Source of the DNA: Pyrenophora tritici-repentis
Lineage: Eukaryota; Ascomycota; Dothideomycetes; Pleosporales; Pleosporaceae
Assembly: GCF_003171515.1 (NCBI RefSeq)
Contig: NC_089396.1
Span: 1,054,001 to 1,118,000, forward strand
DNA: 64,000 nucleotides
Reading direction: 5' to 3'
Shown: positions 11,630-20,950 of the stretch, piece after piece
Layout of the letters: each line of letters opens with the position of its first letter
How positions within the stretch are numbered: the first letter of the stretch is position 1
Made by a program: the position numbers and the translations under genes
The notes under the pieces: generated by a model
Seen by the model: the letters and a program-made list of their open reading frames with translations, nothing else
Database searches by the model: none
Told to the model about the DNA's origin: nothing

Positions 11630-11643
11630 ATTAAGAGTCTCAC
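11630..11643 (+). other. Putative primer-binding site, tRNA-Lys(CUU) anticodon-arm type
   Basis: ATTAAGAGTCTCAC follows the 5' LTR without a gap. It does not begin TGG, so it cannot pair with a tRNA 3' CCA end. Its complement, GTGAGACTCTTAAT, reads as an anticodon stem TGAGA, then loop CTCTTAA with anticodon CTT (lysine), then the first base of the closing stem. This suggests priming from a tRNA half, as in copia and Candida Tca elements. The tRNA identity is inferred from memory of tRNA-Lys sequences. Confidence 0.6.
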
Positions 11644-11674
11644 TGCCTCTATAACGAGCAACGAACACGCAATA

Positions 11675-13027
11675 ATGGCGACAAACCAGAGCCAGAGGGA
11701 CGCAACAGTCATCCTCACCGACTCGAGCAAATGGATCCCCTGGTACCGCCAAATCAAGATGCAATGCGAAGCCCTAGAGATCTGGGACATTGTAGATCCA
11801 GCGGGCAACACTCAGCCTCGTACAAAGCCGACCGAACCTCTCCCTCCACTCGTATCCGACTATGAACCAGCCGCTGCTCTGAGAAATACATCATCAGCTC
11901 CATCCTCCTCTACACGAACCGCGAGAGCCAATGCCCGAGCGCCTACACAAGATACAGTTGACATAGTCAACCCTGCTGTTCAAACTCCAGCCATACCAGC
12001 TCGATACTCAGAACTCTCAGCGGAGGGGAAGGAGGCATACGATGGGGACTCAAGGGAATTCAAGATGGTTTTTGAATCATACAAAATACGCGAACGAAAC
12101 TATCGAGACGAACGCACAAACATTGCGGCAATGATCAGACACCTGAATGCAACAGTTAGCCCACACCTTCAAGTGAGCTGCTTTGAGGAACATGGAACTC
12201 TCCGCACCTGGATCACAAACCTCCAGGTAGCAGTTGGAGTAGACCTCGACGATGAGATCAGAAGGGTACGAGAGAGGTACCACGATTCCTTGAGACCTAT
12301 GAGAAGCCCGCAAAATTGGGAATCATGGCTCAGCGAATACGACCAAGCTGCAACTCGCGCCGAAGCCCTAAAGATAGGGGACGTGATACAAAGCAAGCTG
12401 GTTGTGGACGACTTCCTAAAAGCAGTCTCTAAGATTGCCCCAGCATGGATGGCAACATTCACTGGAGCGGGAAGCGACCGGAACAATATAGAAAGAAGGC
12501 AGATGATGAAACTCTTCCGCGAACACATGAGCCTAGCTCACCCAACACGAGGCAAATCAAGAAGTGCCTTTATGACGGGTGAAGCAGCCTACGCGGCGAG
12601 CGGTGAATCCGACTCGAACACACAGGGGGACGCCTCAAGTGTGCAAATTAGAGCGCCATCTACCAACCCTAGCCAGGGAAACCAAAGGCAAACAAACAAA
12701 CGCAAAATGAATGCACCTGGCAACAAGTCCAAGCAGTTCCAGAAAAGGAATACAGCAGAAGCTGGCGACATATGTCCTGCTTGTGAACAACGCCATGACA
12801 TCAGTAGCTGCTACTATGTCAACCCAACTTTGGAGACCCCAGATTGGTTCAAACCGAACAAACACATCACAAAGCTGGTACAGTACAAACTTCAGCATGA
12901 TGCAGACTTACAAAGGATAATACAGGAAACAAACCTGGAAACGAAGCGACCACGCCTAACTACGGCATCACGATCAATTACACCCTACATTAAGACATCA
13001 CAAACACCGGACTCAGTCACTGATTGA
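11675..13027 (+). CDS. gag: Copia Gag polyprotein (450 aa)
   Basis: Structural protein of the retrotransposon particle. The chosen start is ATG 11675 (MATNQSQRD), just downstream of the LTR; an upstream in-frame ATG at 11603 lies inside the LTR and is less likely. The N-terminal half has the copia gag signature WIPWYRQIKMQCEALEIWDIV. The C-terminal part is basic and Asn/Gln rich with a zinc-knuckle-like CPACEQRHDISSC (about residue 366). The frame ends in a single TGA at 13025 and continues open in the same frame into pol. The following bases are CTAG, a known readthrough context. Confidence 0.9.
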   Translation: MATNQSQRDATVILTDSSKWIPWYRQIKMQCEALEIWDIVDPAGNTQPRTKPTEPLPPLVSDYEPAAALRNTSSAPSSSTRTARANARAPTQDTVDIVNPAVQTPAIPARYSELSAEGKEAYDGDSREFKMVFESYKIRERNYRDERTNIAAMIRHLNATVSPHLQVSCFEEHGTLRTWITNLQVAVGVDLDDEIRRVRERYHDSLRPMRSPQNWESWLSEYDQAATRAEALKIGDVIQSKLVVDDFLKAVSKIAPAWMATFTGAGSDRNNIERRQMMKLFREHMSLAHPTRGKSRSAFMTGEAAYAASGESDSNTQGDASSVQIRAPSTNPSQGNQRQTNKRKMNAPGNKSKQFQKRNTAEAGDICPACEQRHDISSCYYVNPTLETPDWFKPNKHITKLVQYKLQHDADLQRIIQETNLETKRPRLTTASRSITPYIKTSQTPDSVTD

Positions 13028-16000
13028 CTAGATGGACGCGAGATCTCGAGGCTGGACGAGGGCATGATGAAAGCGGCATTCAATGCGAGCAATCAAGGAT
13101 ACCCATTAAAGGATGCATTCATCCTGGATTCTGGCTCGACGACGCACATCTGCAACAACCTCTCAAGGCTCGAAGAGGTACGCCCGCCTGCGATGGGAGA
13201 TTACATTTGGGCTGGCAACTCAAGGGTTTGGATACAAGGATACGGAGCAGTCAAGGTGACGGCAGAGAGGGCTCAGGGCAAACAAATTCTACACCTGAGC
13301 AATGTTGCCTGGTGCCCAGACTTCCTCTGCAGCCTCGTATCATTCAGGCTGCTCCGAAGACAAGGTATATGGTGGGACAATCGAGAAGACCCGACAAGCC
13401 TACGACGATGGGATGGTTCAACCATTGCCACCTTATCGGAACACTATGGGCAATGGGTTATCGAGCCACCTACTACATCAACTTCAGCCTTTCATGTGCG
13501 TATGAATCGAGCCAAACGATCACCACAAAAGGCTACTGCCATATTATGGCACAAACGACTCGGACATCCCGGGCCGTCCGCGATCGAGCACCTCGTGCAG
13601 CAATCTGAGGGGGTGAGGATCAAGGGCATCACTACCGTGGAGTGTGACGCCTGCGGCAGGTCAAAATCGAAACGACAAATACGCAGGACGCCCAGACTGA
13701 ACGACGAAGGGCCAGGTGAAAGGGTAGCCATCGACTTCCATGAGTATGAGGACGGCAGTTTCACCAAGGAGAAGAGCCAAATGCTGGTCACTTGCCGACG
13801 GTCCCGATACACATGGGACTTCTACTTCAAGGACAACAGACCGGCTCGCTCAATCATTCGCCTCCTAGGCCTCTTCGTCCAGTTCATGAAGAAACAATTC
13901 AACATCACAGTCAAAGTCATCGAGACTGACAACGAGATCGTTACCGTCAAACAAGAGGTCGAAAAATGGTGCACGTCCCTATCAATCAAACTCGAGCCCT
14001 CCGCTCCAGATACTCAAGCTCAAAACGGAGGAGCCGAGCGCTCAGGGGGTGTTATAAAAGAAAAGGCACGCGCAATTCGACTGGATGCAAACCTTCCATG
14101 GGAACTCTGGCCAGAAACTACCAGAGCGGCGGTATACCTATACAATCGAACGCCAAATTACCCAAACAATTGGAAGACACCATACGAAATATTCTTTACA
14201 CGCGCAGCTGCCATCAACGGCATAGTCACCGGACCTCGAAAACCAAATCAAGCTCACCTAAAAGCATATGGGTGTAAGGCTTTCGCAATGACAGACGACA
14301 CCCACAGAGGAAAGTCCAGGCTACAGAGACTAGATCCGAAGGCCTGGATTGGATACCTAGTGGGATACCAGTCAACGAACATTTACCGCATATGGATCCC
14401 ATCCATGGCAAAGGTAATCAGCACTCGCGACGTAGTGTTTGACGAAGACACAATCTTCAACGGCAAGACTGAGGACCTGATGGACAATCTCATGCACAAC
14501 ACCCTAGAGGAAATCGCAACTTGGGTGAGAACAGTCGAACTCCCAGGTACTCAGAGCCAACAACCAGAAACCGAGACGTTCTACGAGGACGATACGACGC
14601 AGGAAGAGAGCCCGCGCACTCAGAAAACCAGATACCACCAAGGAAGGAAGGTGGTAGAGGCATATCTAACCCCGCCACCAACTCCTCCACCTGTGGCCTT
14701 GCTAGTTCAAGGAGAGGTGAACAACGAGGATATGACGAACATGTCCAACCAATCAACATCAATGACCAGTCCATGGGCAGCCGCATTCATGGCCGGCACC
14801 GAATCAGGACACATTGGTCAACACGAAGGAAAGCCAATCGATAAGGCTCAGGTGAAGAGACTGCTATCCAAGGGAATCAAGCCCCATCGCAACCAGCTAC
14901 CGCCACTCCCAACAGCATACTCAAAGCTAGAAGACCATCCACTATACGAAATGTTCAAGGAAGCAGAAAAGACACACCTTCAGAGTCACCAACAAATGAA
15001 GTCATGGACTGAGGTCCAAGCATCACCAGTCAAACGAGCAGGGCACCAGATTCTAGACTGTATGTGGGTATACACCTACAAACTCGACAAGCATCACCGC
15101 CTCATCAAATGCAAGGCAAGATTGGTGGTAAGGGGAGATCAACAACGCAACATAACCTCCCAAGACACATATGCAGCAACATTGGCAGGACGCTCATTCA
15201 GAATGCTCATGGCAATCGCCGCCAAATACGATCTTGAGCTGAAGCAATACGACGTCACTAATGCTTTTGTGCATGCTGCAATCGACAGAGAAATATACAT
15301 GAGGATGCCAAAAGGATATCAGAAGCCTGGCACTCTACTCAAAGTGCAAAAGGCACTCTACGGGCTCCGGATCTCACCATCACTGTGGCAGAAAGAATTC
15401 ACCGCAACTCTTGCTTCGATAGGGTTTCAACAAATACCACAGGAGCCATGCTGCATGATCAAGGACGGAGTTATCATCTTCTTCTATGTGGACGATATCA
15501 TCGTTGCGTACCATTCAAAGCAAGAATCAGAGGCAATGAAGGCCATAAACCGGATCCAAGAAAAATACGCTTGTACGGGAGGAGACGACTTACAGTGGTT
15601 TCTCGGCGTAGAGGTCATGCGCAATCGCAAGCAGAAGACCATACAGCTATCTCAAGCTGCATACGTCGACAAAATCAGTCAACTCATCAACCACCAAAAT
15701 GTAAGGCATGATACGCCAATGTCAGGCATCGAACTCCGACCACGAAAAGGACTCGCAGCACCAGCTGAAGTCAGCAAGTACCAACGCAAGATTGGATCTC
15801 TGCTGTTCGCAGCAGTCACCACAAGACCCGACATCGCCTTCGCAACATCGCGCCTCGCTCGGTTCCTAGTCAATCCAAGCATAGAACATCAAGAGGCAGC
15901 GGACCGCGTACTACTCTACCTAAGAAAGACAATGAACCTAGCTCTGGAGCTAGGCACAGGTGAAGGTCTTCAAGTAGCAAGTGACGCATCATTTGCAGAC

Positions 16001-16510
16001 AACACCCTGGACAGGAAGAGCTCACAAGGCTACGCCATTAAGCTGTTTGGCGGCCTCATCTCCTGGAGAGCAAGCAAGCAGGATACCGTTACTACTTCAA
16101 CCACGGAAGCAGAATTACTTGCTCTTTCCCAGGTGGCCAAGGAGGCCATATTCACGTCGCGACTGCTGAGGGAGCTTCGGGTAACTCTGAGCGATCCAAC
16201 AATCACAATCAAATGCGACAACCAACAGACCATCCGACTAGTCACAGAGGACGTAGCCAAACTTCAAACAAAACTTCGGCACGTTGATATACACAATCAC
16301 TGGCTACGACAAGAGGTTACCCGAAAGGTGATCAAGGTAGAGTATGTGCCGTCTGACAACATGATCGCAGACGGGTTCACAAAGCCACTGCCAGCCAATA
16401 AATGGGCCAGGTTCCTTGATCAACTGGGACTCGTCGAGCGCGAAGAAGCCCCGCTCAGAGAGATTGAGCTTAAGGAGGTGCAAGAGCAACTGGAAGGCCT
16501 CATTATGTAG
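13028..16510 (+). CDS. pol: Copia Pol polyprotein (protease-integrase-RT-RNase H), in frame behind the gag TGA
   Basis: In the gag frame; the first internal ATG is at 13064, but readthrough of the TGA would fuse it to Gag, so the frame is given from 13028. Residue numbers count from 13064. The aspartic protease motif is ILDSGSTTH (about 20-28). The gag-pre-integrase zinc-binding block is LWHKRLGHPG with CDACGRSK (about 160-205). The integrase D,D,E residues are in VAIDFHEY, IETDNE and GGAERSGGVIKEKAR (about 220-330). Reverse transcriptase has YDVTNAFVHAAIDREIYM and FFYVDDIIVA (about 728-815). RNase H has ASDASFADN and STTEAELLALSQ (about 972-1020). All key residues are present and there are no internal stops, so it is likely functional. 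Confidence 0.95.
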   Translation, partial: LDGREISRLDEGMMKAAFNASNQGYPLKDAFILDSGSTTHICNNLSRLEEVRPPAMGDYIWAGNSRVWIQGYGAVKVTAERAQGKQILHLSNVAWCPDFLCSLVSFRLLRRQGIWWDNREDPTSLRRWDGSTIATLSEHYGQWVIEPPTTSTSAFHVRMNRAKRSPQKATAILWHKRLGHPGPSAIEHLVQQSEGVRIKGITTVECDACGRSKSKRQIRRTPRLNDEGPGERVAIDFHEYEDGSFTKEKSQMLVTCRRSRYTWDFYFKDNRPARSIIRLLGLFVQFMKKQFNITVKVIETDNEIVTVKQEVEKWCTSLSIKLEPSAPDTQAQNGGAERSGGVIKEKARAIRLDANLPWELWPETTRAAVYLYNRTPNYPNNWKTPYEIFFTRAAAINGIVTGPRKPNQAHLKAYGCKAFAMTDDTHRGKSRLQRLDPKAWIGYLVGYQSTNIYRIWIPSMAKVISTRDVVFDEDTIFNGKTEDLMDNLMHNTLEEIATWVRTVELPGTQSQQPETETFYEDDTTQEESPRTQKTRYHQGRKVVEAYLTPPPTPPPVALLVQGEVNNEDMTNMSNQSTSMTSPWAAAFMAGTESGHIGQHEGKPIDKAQVKRLLSKGIKPHRNQLPPLPTAYSKLEDHPLYEMFKEAEKTHLQSHQQMKSWTEVQASPVKRAGHQILDCMWVYTYKLDKHHRLIKCKARLVVRGDQQRNITSQDTYAATLAGRSFRMLMAIAAKYDLELKQYDVTNAFVHAAIDREIYMRMPKGYQKPGTLLKVQKALYGLRISPSLWQKEFTATLASIGFQQIPQEPCCMIKDGVIIFFYVDDIIVAYHSKQESEAMKAINRIQEKYACTGGDDLQWFLGVEVMRNRKQKTIQLSQAAYVDKISQLINHQNVRHDTPMSGIELRPRKGLAAPAEVSKYQRKIGSLLFAAVTTRPDIAFATSRLARFLVNPSIEHQEAADRVLLYLRKTMNLALELGTGEGLQVASDASFADNTLDRKSSQGYAIKLFGGLISWRASKQDTVTTSTTEAELLALSQVAKEAIFTSRLLRELRVTLSDPTITIKCDNQQTIRLVTEDVAKLQTKLRHVDIHNHWLRQEVTRKVIKVEYVPSDNMIADGFTKPLPANKWARFLDQLGLVEREEAPLREIELKEVQEQLEGLIM

Positions 16511-16549
16511 GATCGATCAACCAGTTTATGCAGCTTGCAATATGCCTTC

Positions 16550-16564
16550 CAAGCTGAGGGGGTG
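16550..16564 (+). other. Polypurine tract of the copia element
   Basis: A purine-rich run, AAGCTGAGGGGGTG, ends at the first base of the 3' LTR. It occupies the position where plus-strand DNA synthesis is primed. Confidence 0.7.
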
Positions 16565-16728
16565 TGTCAGATAGCAGGCGTGTCGAGCCGAAAGTGCCGA
16601 CACCGCTAGCTAATAATGGGTTAGCGTCTTAGCAGAACAAAACTCTCAGCGCGCACCTTAGAACAGAGAACAATACAATCAATCATGAACATCCATCACT
16701 TTTGTGCAATATCTCATCTAATCTGACA
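16565..16728 (+). repeat. 3' LTR of the copia element
   Basis: Identical to the 5' LTR and followed by the second copy of the ATACG target duplication. Confidence 0.95.
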
Positions 16729-16924
16729 ATACGACACTACTCGCCTTACAACTCGTTAATAATAAATCAATCTAACTAATCAAATCAATCAATCTGACCT
16801 TCGCAAGTTGATTTGATTAGCTATTTTGAAAAGCTTAGATTGAGTTGATTGAGTTGGTAAAAACTCCAAATGACCAATCAAATCAATCAATCTGACCAAT
16901 CTGGATTGATTGTTGCGGAGTCTG

Positions 16925-17371
16925 ATACAAAGCCCCTGAAGCGGTCCTGGGCATCTTTGGGGATCCTTTGCGCCATTTATTCCGCAATCTTCGCCGTGAG
17001 TCGAAAGTTCAATGGATGAATTTGCGGATCCGGTTCATTATAATACTCCGTGAATAGTCTTTGCCAGTCGTCAGTCAATTTGCCTACCACACTGCACACC
17101 ACGTTTTTTGCTGGAACGCCTGAATTCTAGGTTAGATCATCGCTTTTTCCCGCGGTAAATTCGATGACTAAATTCCTCTCTCCTTCCGTTGATACAACTT
17201 GTACCCCGTAACAACGGCTCTCCAATGTTGTCTGAGGTCCTCCGATGCTCCGAACTCACGTATTCGCAGTTCTTCTTGGGCCCGACACTCGTATATAGAG
17301 TGCAATTCATTGATGTTCAGTTCTTTCGCGAGGTATCGCGCTTCGATATTTATTCGATCCGCTGGAGCCAT
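16925..17371 (-). pseudogene. KIN1: 5' piece of the kinase gene severed by the transposon nest
   Basis: A minus-strand coding fragment starting MAPADRINIEARYLAKELN. It contains HWRAVVTGYKLYQRKERG and, after a probable intron (GTAGGCAAATT region near 17090), DPQIHPLNFRL and QDRFRGFV, where it runs into the hAT terminal repeat. These match the N-terminus of KIN3 (FVIGYKLSRRGKK, DPRLNARNFQL, QDRSRFAAFAYGG) in order and spacing. I therefore read it as the N-terminal part of KIN1, whose kinase half lies on the same strand beyond the nest. An in-frame stop between the two blocks shows further decay or an unresolved intron. The function of this N-terminal module is unknown. Confidence 0.65.
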
Positions 17372-18099
17372 AACAAGTCCAAGAGCTGTCAGAGCGCTAA
17401 CTGCGAGCTACTGTGTACTGAATCTAAGTTAACAAGAAGACGAGAGGGGAGGAGATAGTGGATTTTATGAATTTGGGTACGCATTAACCTATGATGTTGG
17501 TTGCATGGGTCTTTGTTAGGAAGTTTTGCTTGCAAAAGTCTTTATGCTGTGATAGCCGGATCCGGTGTCTTAGATAATCCCGCTCGGCCACATGTCAAAC
17601 AAAGACTTGAACTGAAGCTCGCCCGGTTTCGGTTTAATGTTTTGAGCTCAACAAAGATGGGAGTGCATGAGCGTGCAGTCCGAACGTAGGCGTTCTCGTT
17701 GGTCCTCCTTCTTCTTGTTAGAGTCATTGATTGATTGATAGTGGTTTAACGCCCATTTGACAGTCTCCCAAGGGACATTCAGGCGGGTACCGCCGGAGTC
17801 TTATGCGTGGTAGTGCGGCTTCGTGACCTTGTTAGAGTCAGTAGCTCCGGATGGCTCGTTTCTGCTGCACAGACGAATTATGCTATGATTTCCCCTTCAC
17901 CACAGTGAACACTAATCAGAGAAATGAGACCAACTCACAGCAACCATTACGAATAATAAAGAAAGGTATTATTTCATCAACTCCTGAGACATCCCATAAA
18001 TTACAATTAACGCAACAGACGTTGTAATACAAACTTAGTAGCTGGTCATTCCCATCATGAACAGCTGGGCTCTACTATTGCACTGATGATTCCCCTACA
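17372..18099. other. No gene recognised
   Basis: Short frames only. This is the space between the KIN1 start and the 3' end of KIN2 and should contain the KIN1 promoter and the KIN2 3' untranslated region. Confidence 0.5.
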
Positions 18100-20309
18100 T
18101 CACCTTTTCCTTTTTCCCTTTTTATTCCTTTTGAAGTACCACTCGTCTTCCGAAGAAGACTCTTCGAAAACATAATCGAGATCCTTTGGGTCATCGTTAT
18201 CGACGTCCTCATCGTCTGACTCAAGCACGTAATCGAGTTCATCATCTTCCGTCACGTCCTCCTCTTCTGTACCGTCTACCCCTTCTGTCACCTCCACCCC
18301 TTCTGTTATGTCTACCCCTTCTGTTATGTCTACCCCTTCTGTTATGTCTACCCCTTCTGTTATGTCTACCCCTTCTGTTACGTCCTCATCTTCTGTCACC
18401 TCCACCCCTCCTCTAACATCATTGAGATTCTCGTTGACATCGTCTGATCCGCCCTCGTTACCGCCCTCGTCGTCATCATTCCCATCGTATGATCCGCCCT
18501 CATTCTCGTCCTCCGCGCTTCTCCTCTTCGGCATATGCGCCCGCTCCGGTTCCCCAATCCGAAACTCCTCGTCCTGAAAATCGCATTGCGCATAGTCAGG
18601 AACTATGTCGCCAGAAACCGGACCATAAACCTCTTGCCATTGTGCGAGGCCCTCGAAACTTCTGAAGAGAAGATTGTCGAGCGTTGGTCGACGTCTGGCC
18701 GATAGCCTAAGACATTCGCCTACGGTCTTCTCAAGAAGAAAGCTATACACCTTATTGTACTCGATGGGGTGGACAATCCTTTCCGTACAATGTTCTGGTG
18801 TTAACATCTCTCTTCCCTCCATTAGACTGAGCATAATTTGTCCCACATTGTAGATATTGCTGTGAATCTTGATGGGTGTCTTGCTGTAGGCCTCCGGAGG
18901 GTTGGGAATTTGTTCCTAGTAATATAAATGAGCTATCCGGCATGTTTCGATTAGATAGACAGTAACATTGGATACTTACAGGCGGCCCCCAACCTGGAGG
19001 GGCAAAGACAATATCTGCCAGGTTTACAGCTGGGTGGGCTGGATCATCAAAGAAAGCATTTCCATAGTCGGTAATCTTCGGAGTTTTGTAGCTAGACGTT
19101 AGTGTACAGAATTAGCGTCTATACCACATGCTGATACCGAAGTTACTTACGCAGGGTAATAATACTGCAGTGCCTCGCCAAATACGACGTTTTCTGTTCT
19201 TATGTCTGGGTTGACAACTGTCGGCCATAGGGCTTATCCCTTGGCTCCTCCTTAGGCAACCAGGCAGCCACCCATTTACCCGCTAGTACCTTTACGGCCT
19301 AGCTGCTTCACTCCCTCTTCCCACTGCGTATATAGACCTCTTTCCAAGAGCTCTAATACGACATGATTCTCCCCAACCTTGACACTTGACAACAACAACA
19401 CGCCAATTCCCATCATCAAAGGCAGTTTCTCCCAACTTTGGTAGTTCGTCGTTAGGCCTGTTGAGATTATGTGCTTCAGTTTTACTAGCTAATTCTCCTG
19501 TTTGGTGTGTATACAGTGCCTCAATGAGAGCCCTGAAAATGAGCCACATCAACGGCTCTGGTACTTGGTACCTAATGCTCTCTCAGTATACTTAACAGCA
19601 AATTAACTTGAATCAAACATTTTCAACTCACAAAGGGTCATCTCTGACTCTGTTCTGAAGGTCGAGAAGCGTTCCATATGGTGCATATTCCATGAAGATG
19701 TACCCCAGCTGAGGATTGCGCGCTCTTCTCCGAATAGAAAATCCATATACTTTCAGAATGTTGGGACATCTTGTTCTAGAAACGGCTTCATGTGTATGAT
19801 ACTCCGATCCTACCTCATCTCTGATTTGAGCGACGCTTTCCCCTCCAATAATCTTGACGACCATACGCTGCGCATTAACGTTAGTTAGCATGCTCAATGA
19901 CCTATGATATACTTAGCATACTTTACGAATGATGCCTTCTCGGTCGACCAATATGAAGAGATGAATGATTGTGTGTGTCCAACGGCCATCGATCTCATAA
20001 CGCATACCCTGAAACAGGGTCCTTGTAAACTTCCAATGAGATGCGGCAGGTCTATCATCAATCGCTGGGTCATGCTCCATGATGAAATCCAAATCGGATC
20101 GGGTAAAGTTAGGTGGAGGTAACACATCGGGCTCATAGTAATGGGCGGGGTCTTCTTCGATTTCGATCTGCATGTCGCGGCGTCTAACCGTAAATTTGCC
20201 AATATCGACATAAATCTCCTGTATGACAGCATCAATACGGGCCCACAAATCAACAATGTGTCGCTCAGCTTCGGCTACAAGTCTGCTTAGTGATGTCTTG
20301 AGGCCAGAG
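18100..20309 (-). CDS. KIN2: divergent protein-kinase-like protein with acidic repeat tail
   Basis: Several exons on the minus strand. An N-terminal module (TSLSRLVAEAERHIVDLWARIDAV, ending HLFILVDREGIIRKV) precedes the kinase N-lobe RMVVKIIGGESVAQIRDEVGSEY and hinge GYIFMEYAPYGTLLDL. PEPLMWLIFRALIEAL follows. The catalytic-loop equivalent is VNPDIRTENVVFG, where HRD is replaced by NPD and the loop Lys by Arg. ITDYGNAFFDD replaces DFG with DYG. The C-lobe has IYNVGQIMLSLMEGRE and RRPTLDNLLF. The tail is acidic, with tandem VDITEG units and a Lys/Arg-rich end. The catalytic Asp is kept, so activity is possible but uncertain. About 250 bp near 19210-19450 do not fit the KIN1/KIN3 pattern and the exon structure there is unresolved. 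Upstream frames are broken, so part of this may be a pseudogene. Confidence 0.6.
18273..18411 (-). repeat. 18-bp coding minisatellite in KIN2
   Basis: Core unit CCCCTTCTGTTATGTCTA (plus strand) occurs about four times perfectly (18298-18370), with diverged units on both sides. On the minus strand it encodes repeated V-D-I-T-E-G. The period is a multiple of three, so copy-number change would lengthen or shorten the acidic tail without breaking the frame. Confidence 0.85.
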
Positions 20310-20950
20310 GCTCAGATAACGTACCCATACTAACTTGGTATCTCAAGTGACAAACTTTCCACCCGACAGTGAAAAATCCGAACTCGTCAAGTGCATCCTG
20401 ATCATGAAACGCCGCATAAACATTTTCAAGACTCTATGTCTCTCAAAGTAGACATCAGTAACACGTGGGTCCTGGTCCTGTATCCTTCTCCCACGGTCGA
20501 TGTAATCCTGTTTAACATCATCTCCCCATTCGTTCCAATATCGGATAGTCAGATGGGGTTGAAGTGGTTCCCCTGGCCAAAATCAGTACGCACTTCATAT
20601 GGACTCGTATTGTAGAGCATACATTCACGCGGATCAGCGTTCTTCTCTTAGCCATCGAACTTAGCGCAAACGAGGAATAGCCAGAAGTATTCTCGATCCT
20701 GTCCTTCCAGTGTTGCACCAAATTCTATTTCTTCATCAGTCGGCTCAAACACATGGCCTGTGCCCTAACCCAGAAACTGTCGGGATCGTATGGATCGTCG
20801 GTCATCGCTTGGACCAGTACTGCTTTGAGTATTAACTTGAGACAGAGGAGGCTTGCGATATCGCGCAAAGTCAAAAATCGGTGTTTAAGTGATTGAATCG
20901 CATCAGTCAAGGTATACTTGGTTGTTATGAGAAATTTGCGGCGGCAAGGC
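20310..20950 (-). pseudogene. Frame-broken coding remnant upstream of KIN2
   Basis: The minus strand shows protein-like blocks in different frames: EFGATLEGQDREYFWLFLV, then after a stop RYWNEWGDDVKQDYIDRG and DVYFERHRVLK, then in a third frame HDQDALDEFGFFTVGWKVCHLRYQ. The last block runs up to a GTACGT donor in front of the KIN2 N-terminal exon. It is either the original KIN2 5' region with frameshifts or a neighbouring decayed gene. No domain is recognised. Confidence 0.4.

Larger units (their letters stand above)
11466..16728 (+). mobile_element. Complete Ty1/copia LTR retrotransposon (5,263 bp)
   Basis: Two identical 164-bp LTRs, each beginning TGTCAGA and ending TCTGACA, enclose gag and pol in copia order (protease, integrase, reverse transcriptase, RNase H). 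ATACG is duplicated on both sides (11461-11465 and 16729-16733). A polypurine stretch GCTGAGGGGGTG lies just before the 3' LTR. Identical LTRs imply a very recent insertion. It sits in the leader of hAT copy 2 and is therefore younger than that copy. Confidence 0.97.
8630..16924 (-). mobile_element. hAT transposon copy 2, inverted, 3' end truncated, carrying a nested copia element
   Basis: The same element as copy 1 in opposite orientation. Its transposase-start side is complete and ends with GATTGTTGCGGAGTCTG at 16908-16924. The other end abuts copy 1 at the base before its stop codon and lacks about 168 bp including the terminal repeat (compare 54586-54753 in copy 3). The leader is interrupted between 11465 and 16729 by a copia element flanked by a 5-bp duplication, ATACG. 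Removing that insertion restores 512 bp of leader, the same length as in the other two copies. One substitution near the right terminal repeat (GGATTGATT versus GGATCGATT) distinguishes it. Confidence 0.9.

Noticed and set aside
13025..13027. TGA between gag and pol read as a disabling mutation
   Set aside because: It is the only stop in a 4.8-kb frame, lies exactly at the gag/pol border and has the CUAG readthrough context; the rest of the element is intact.
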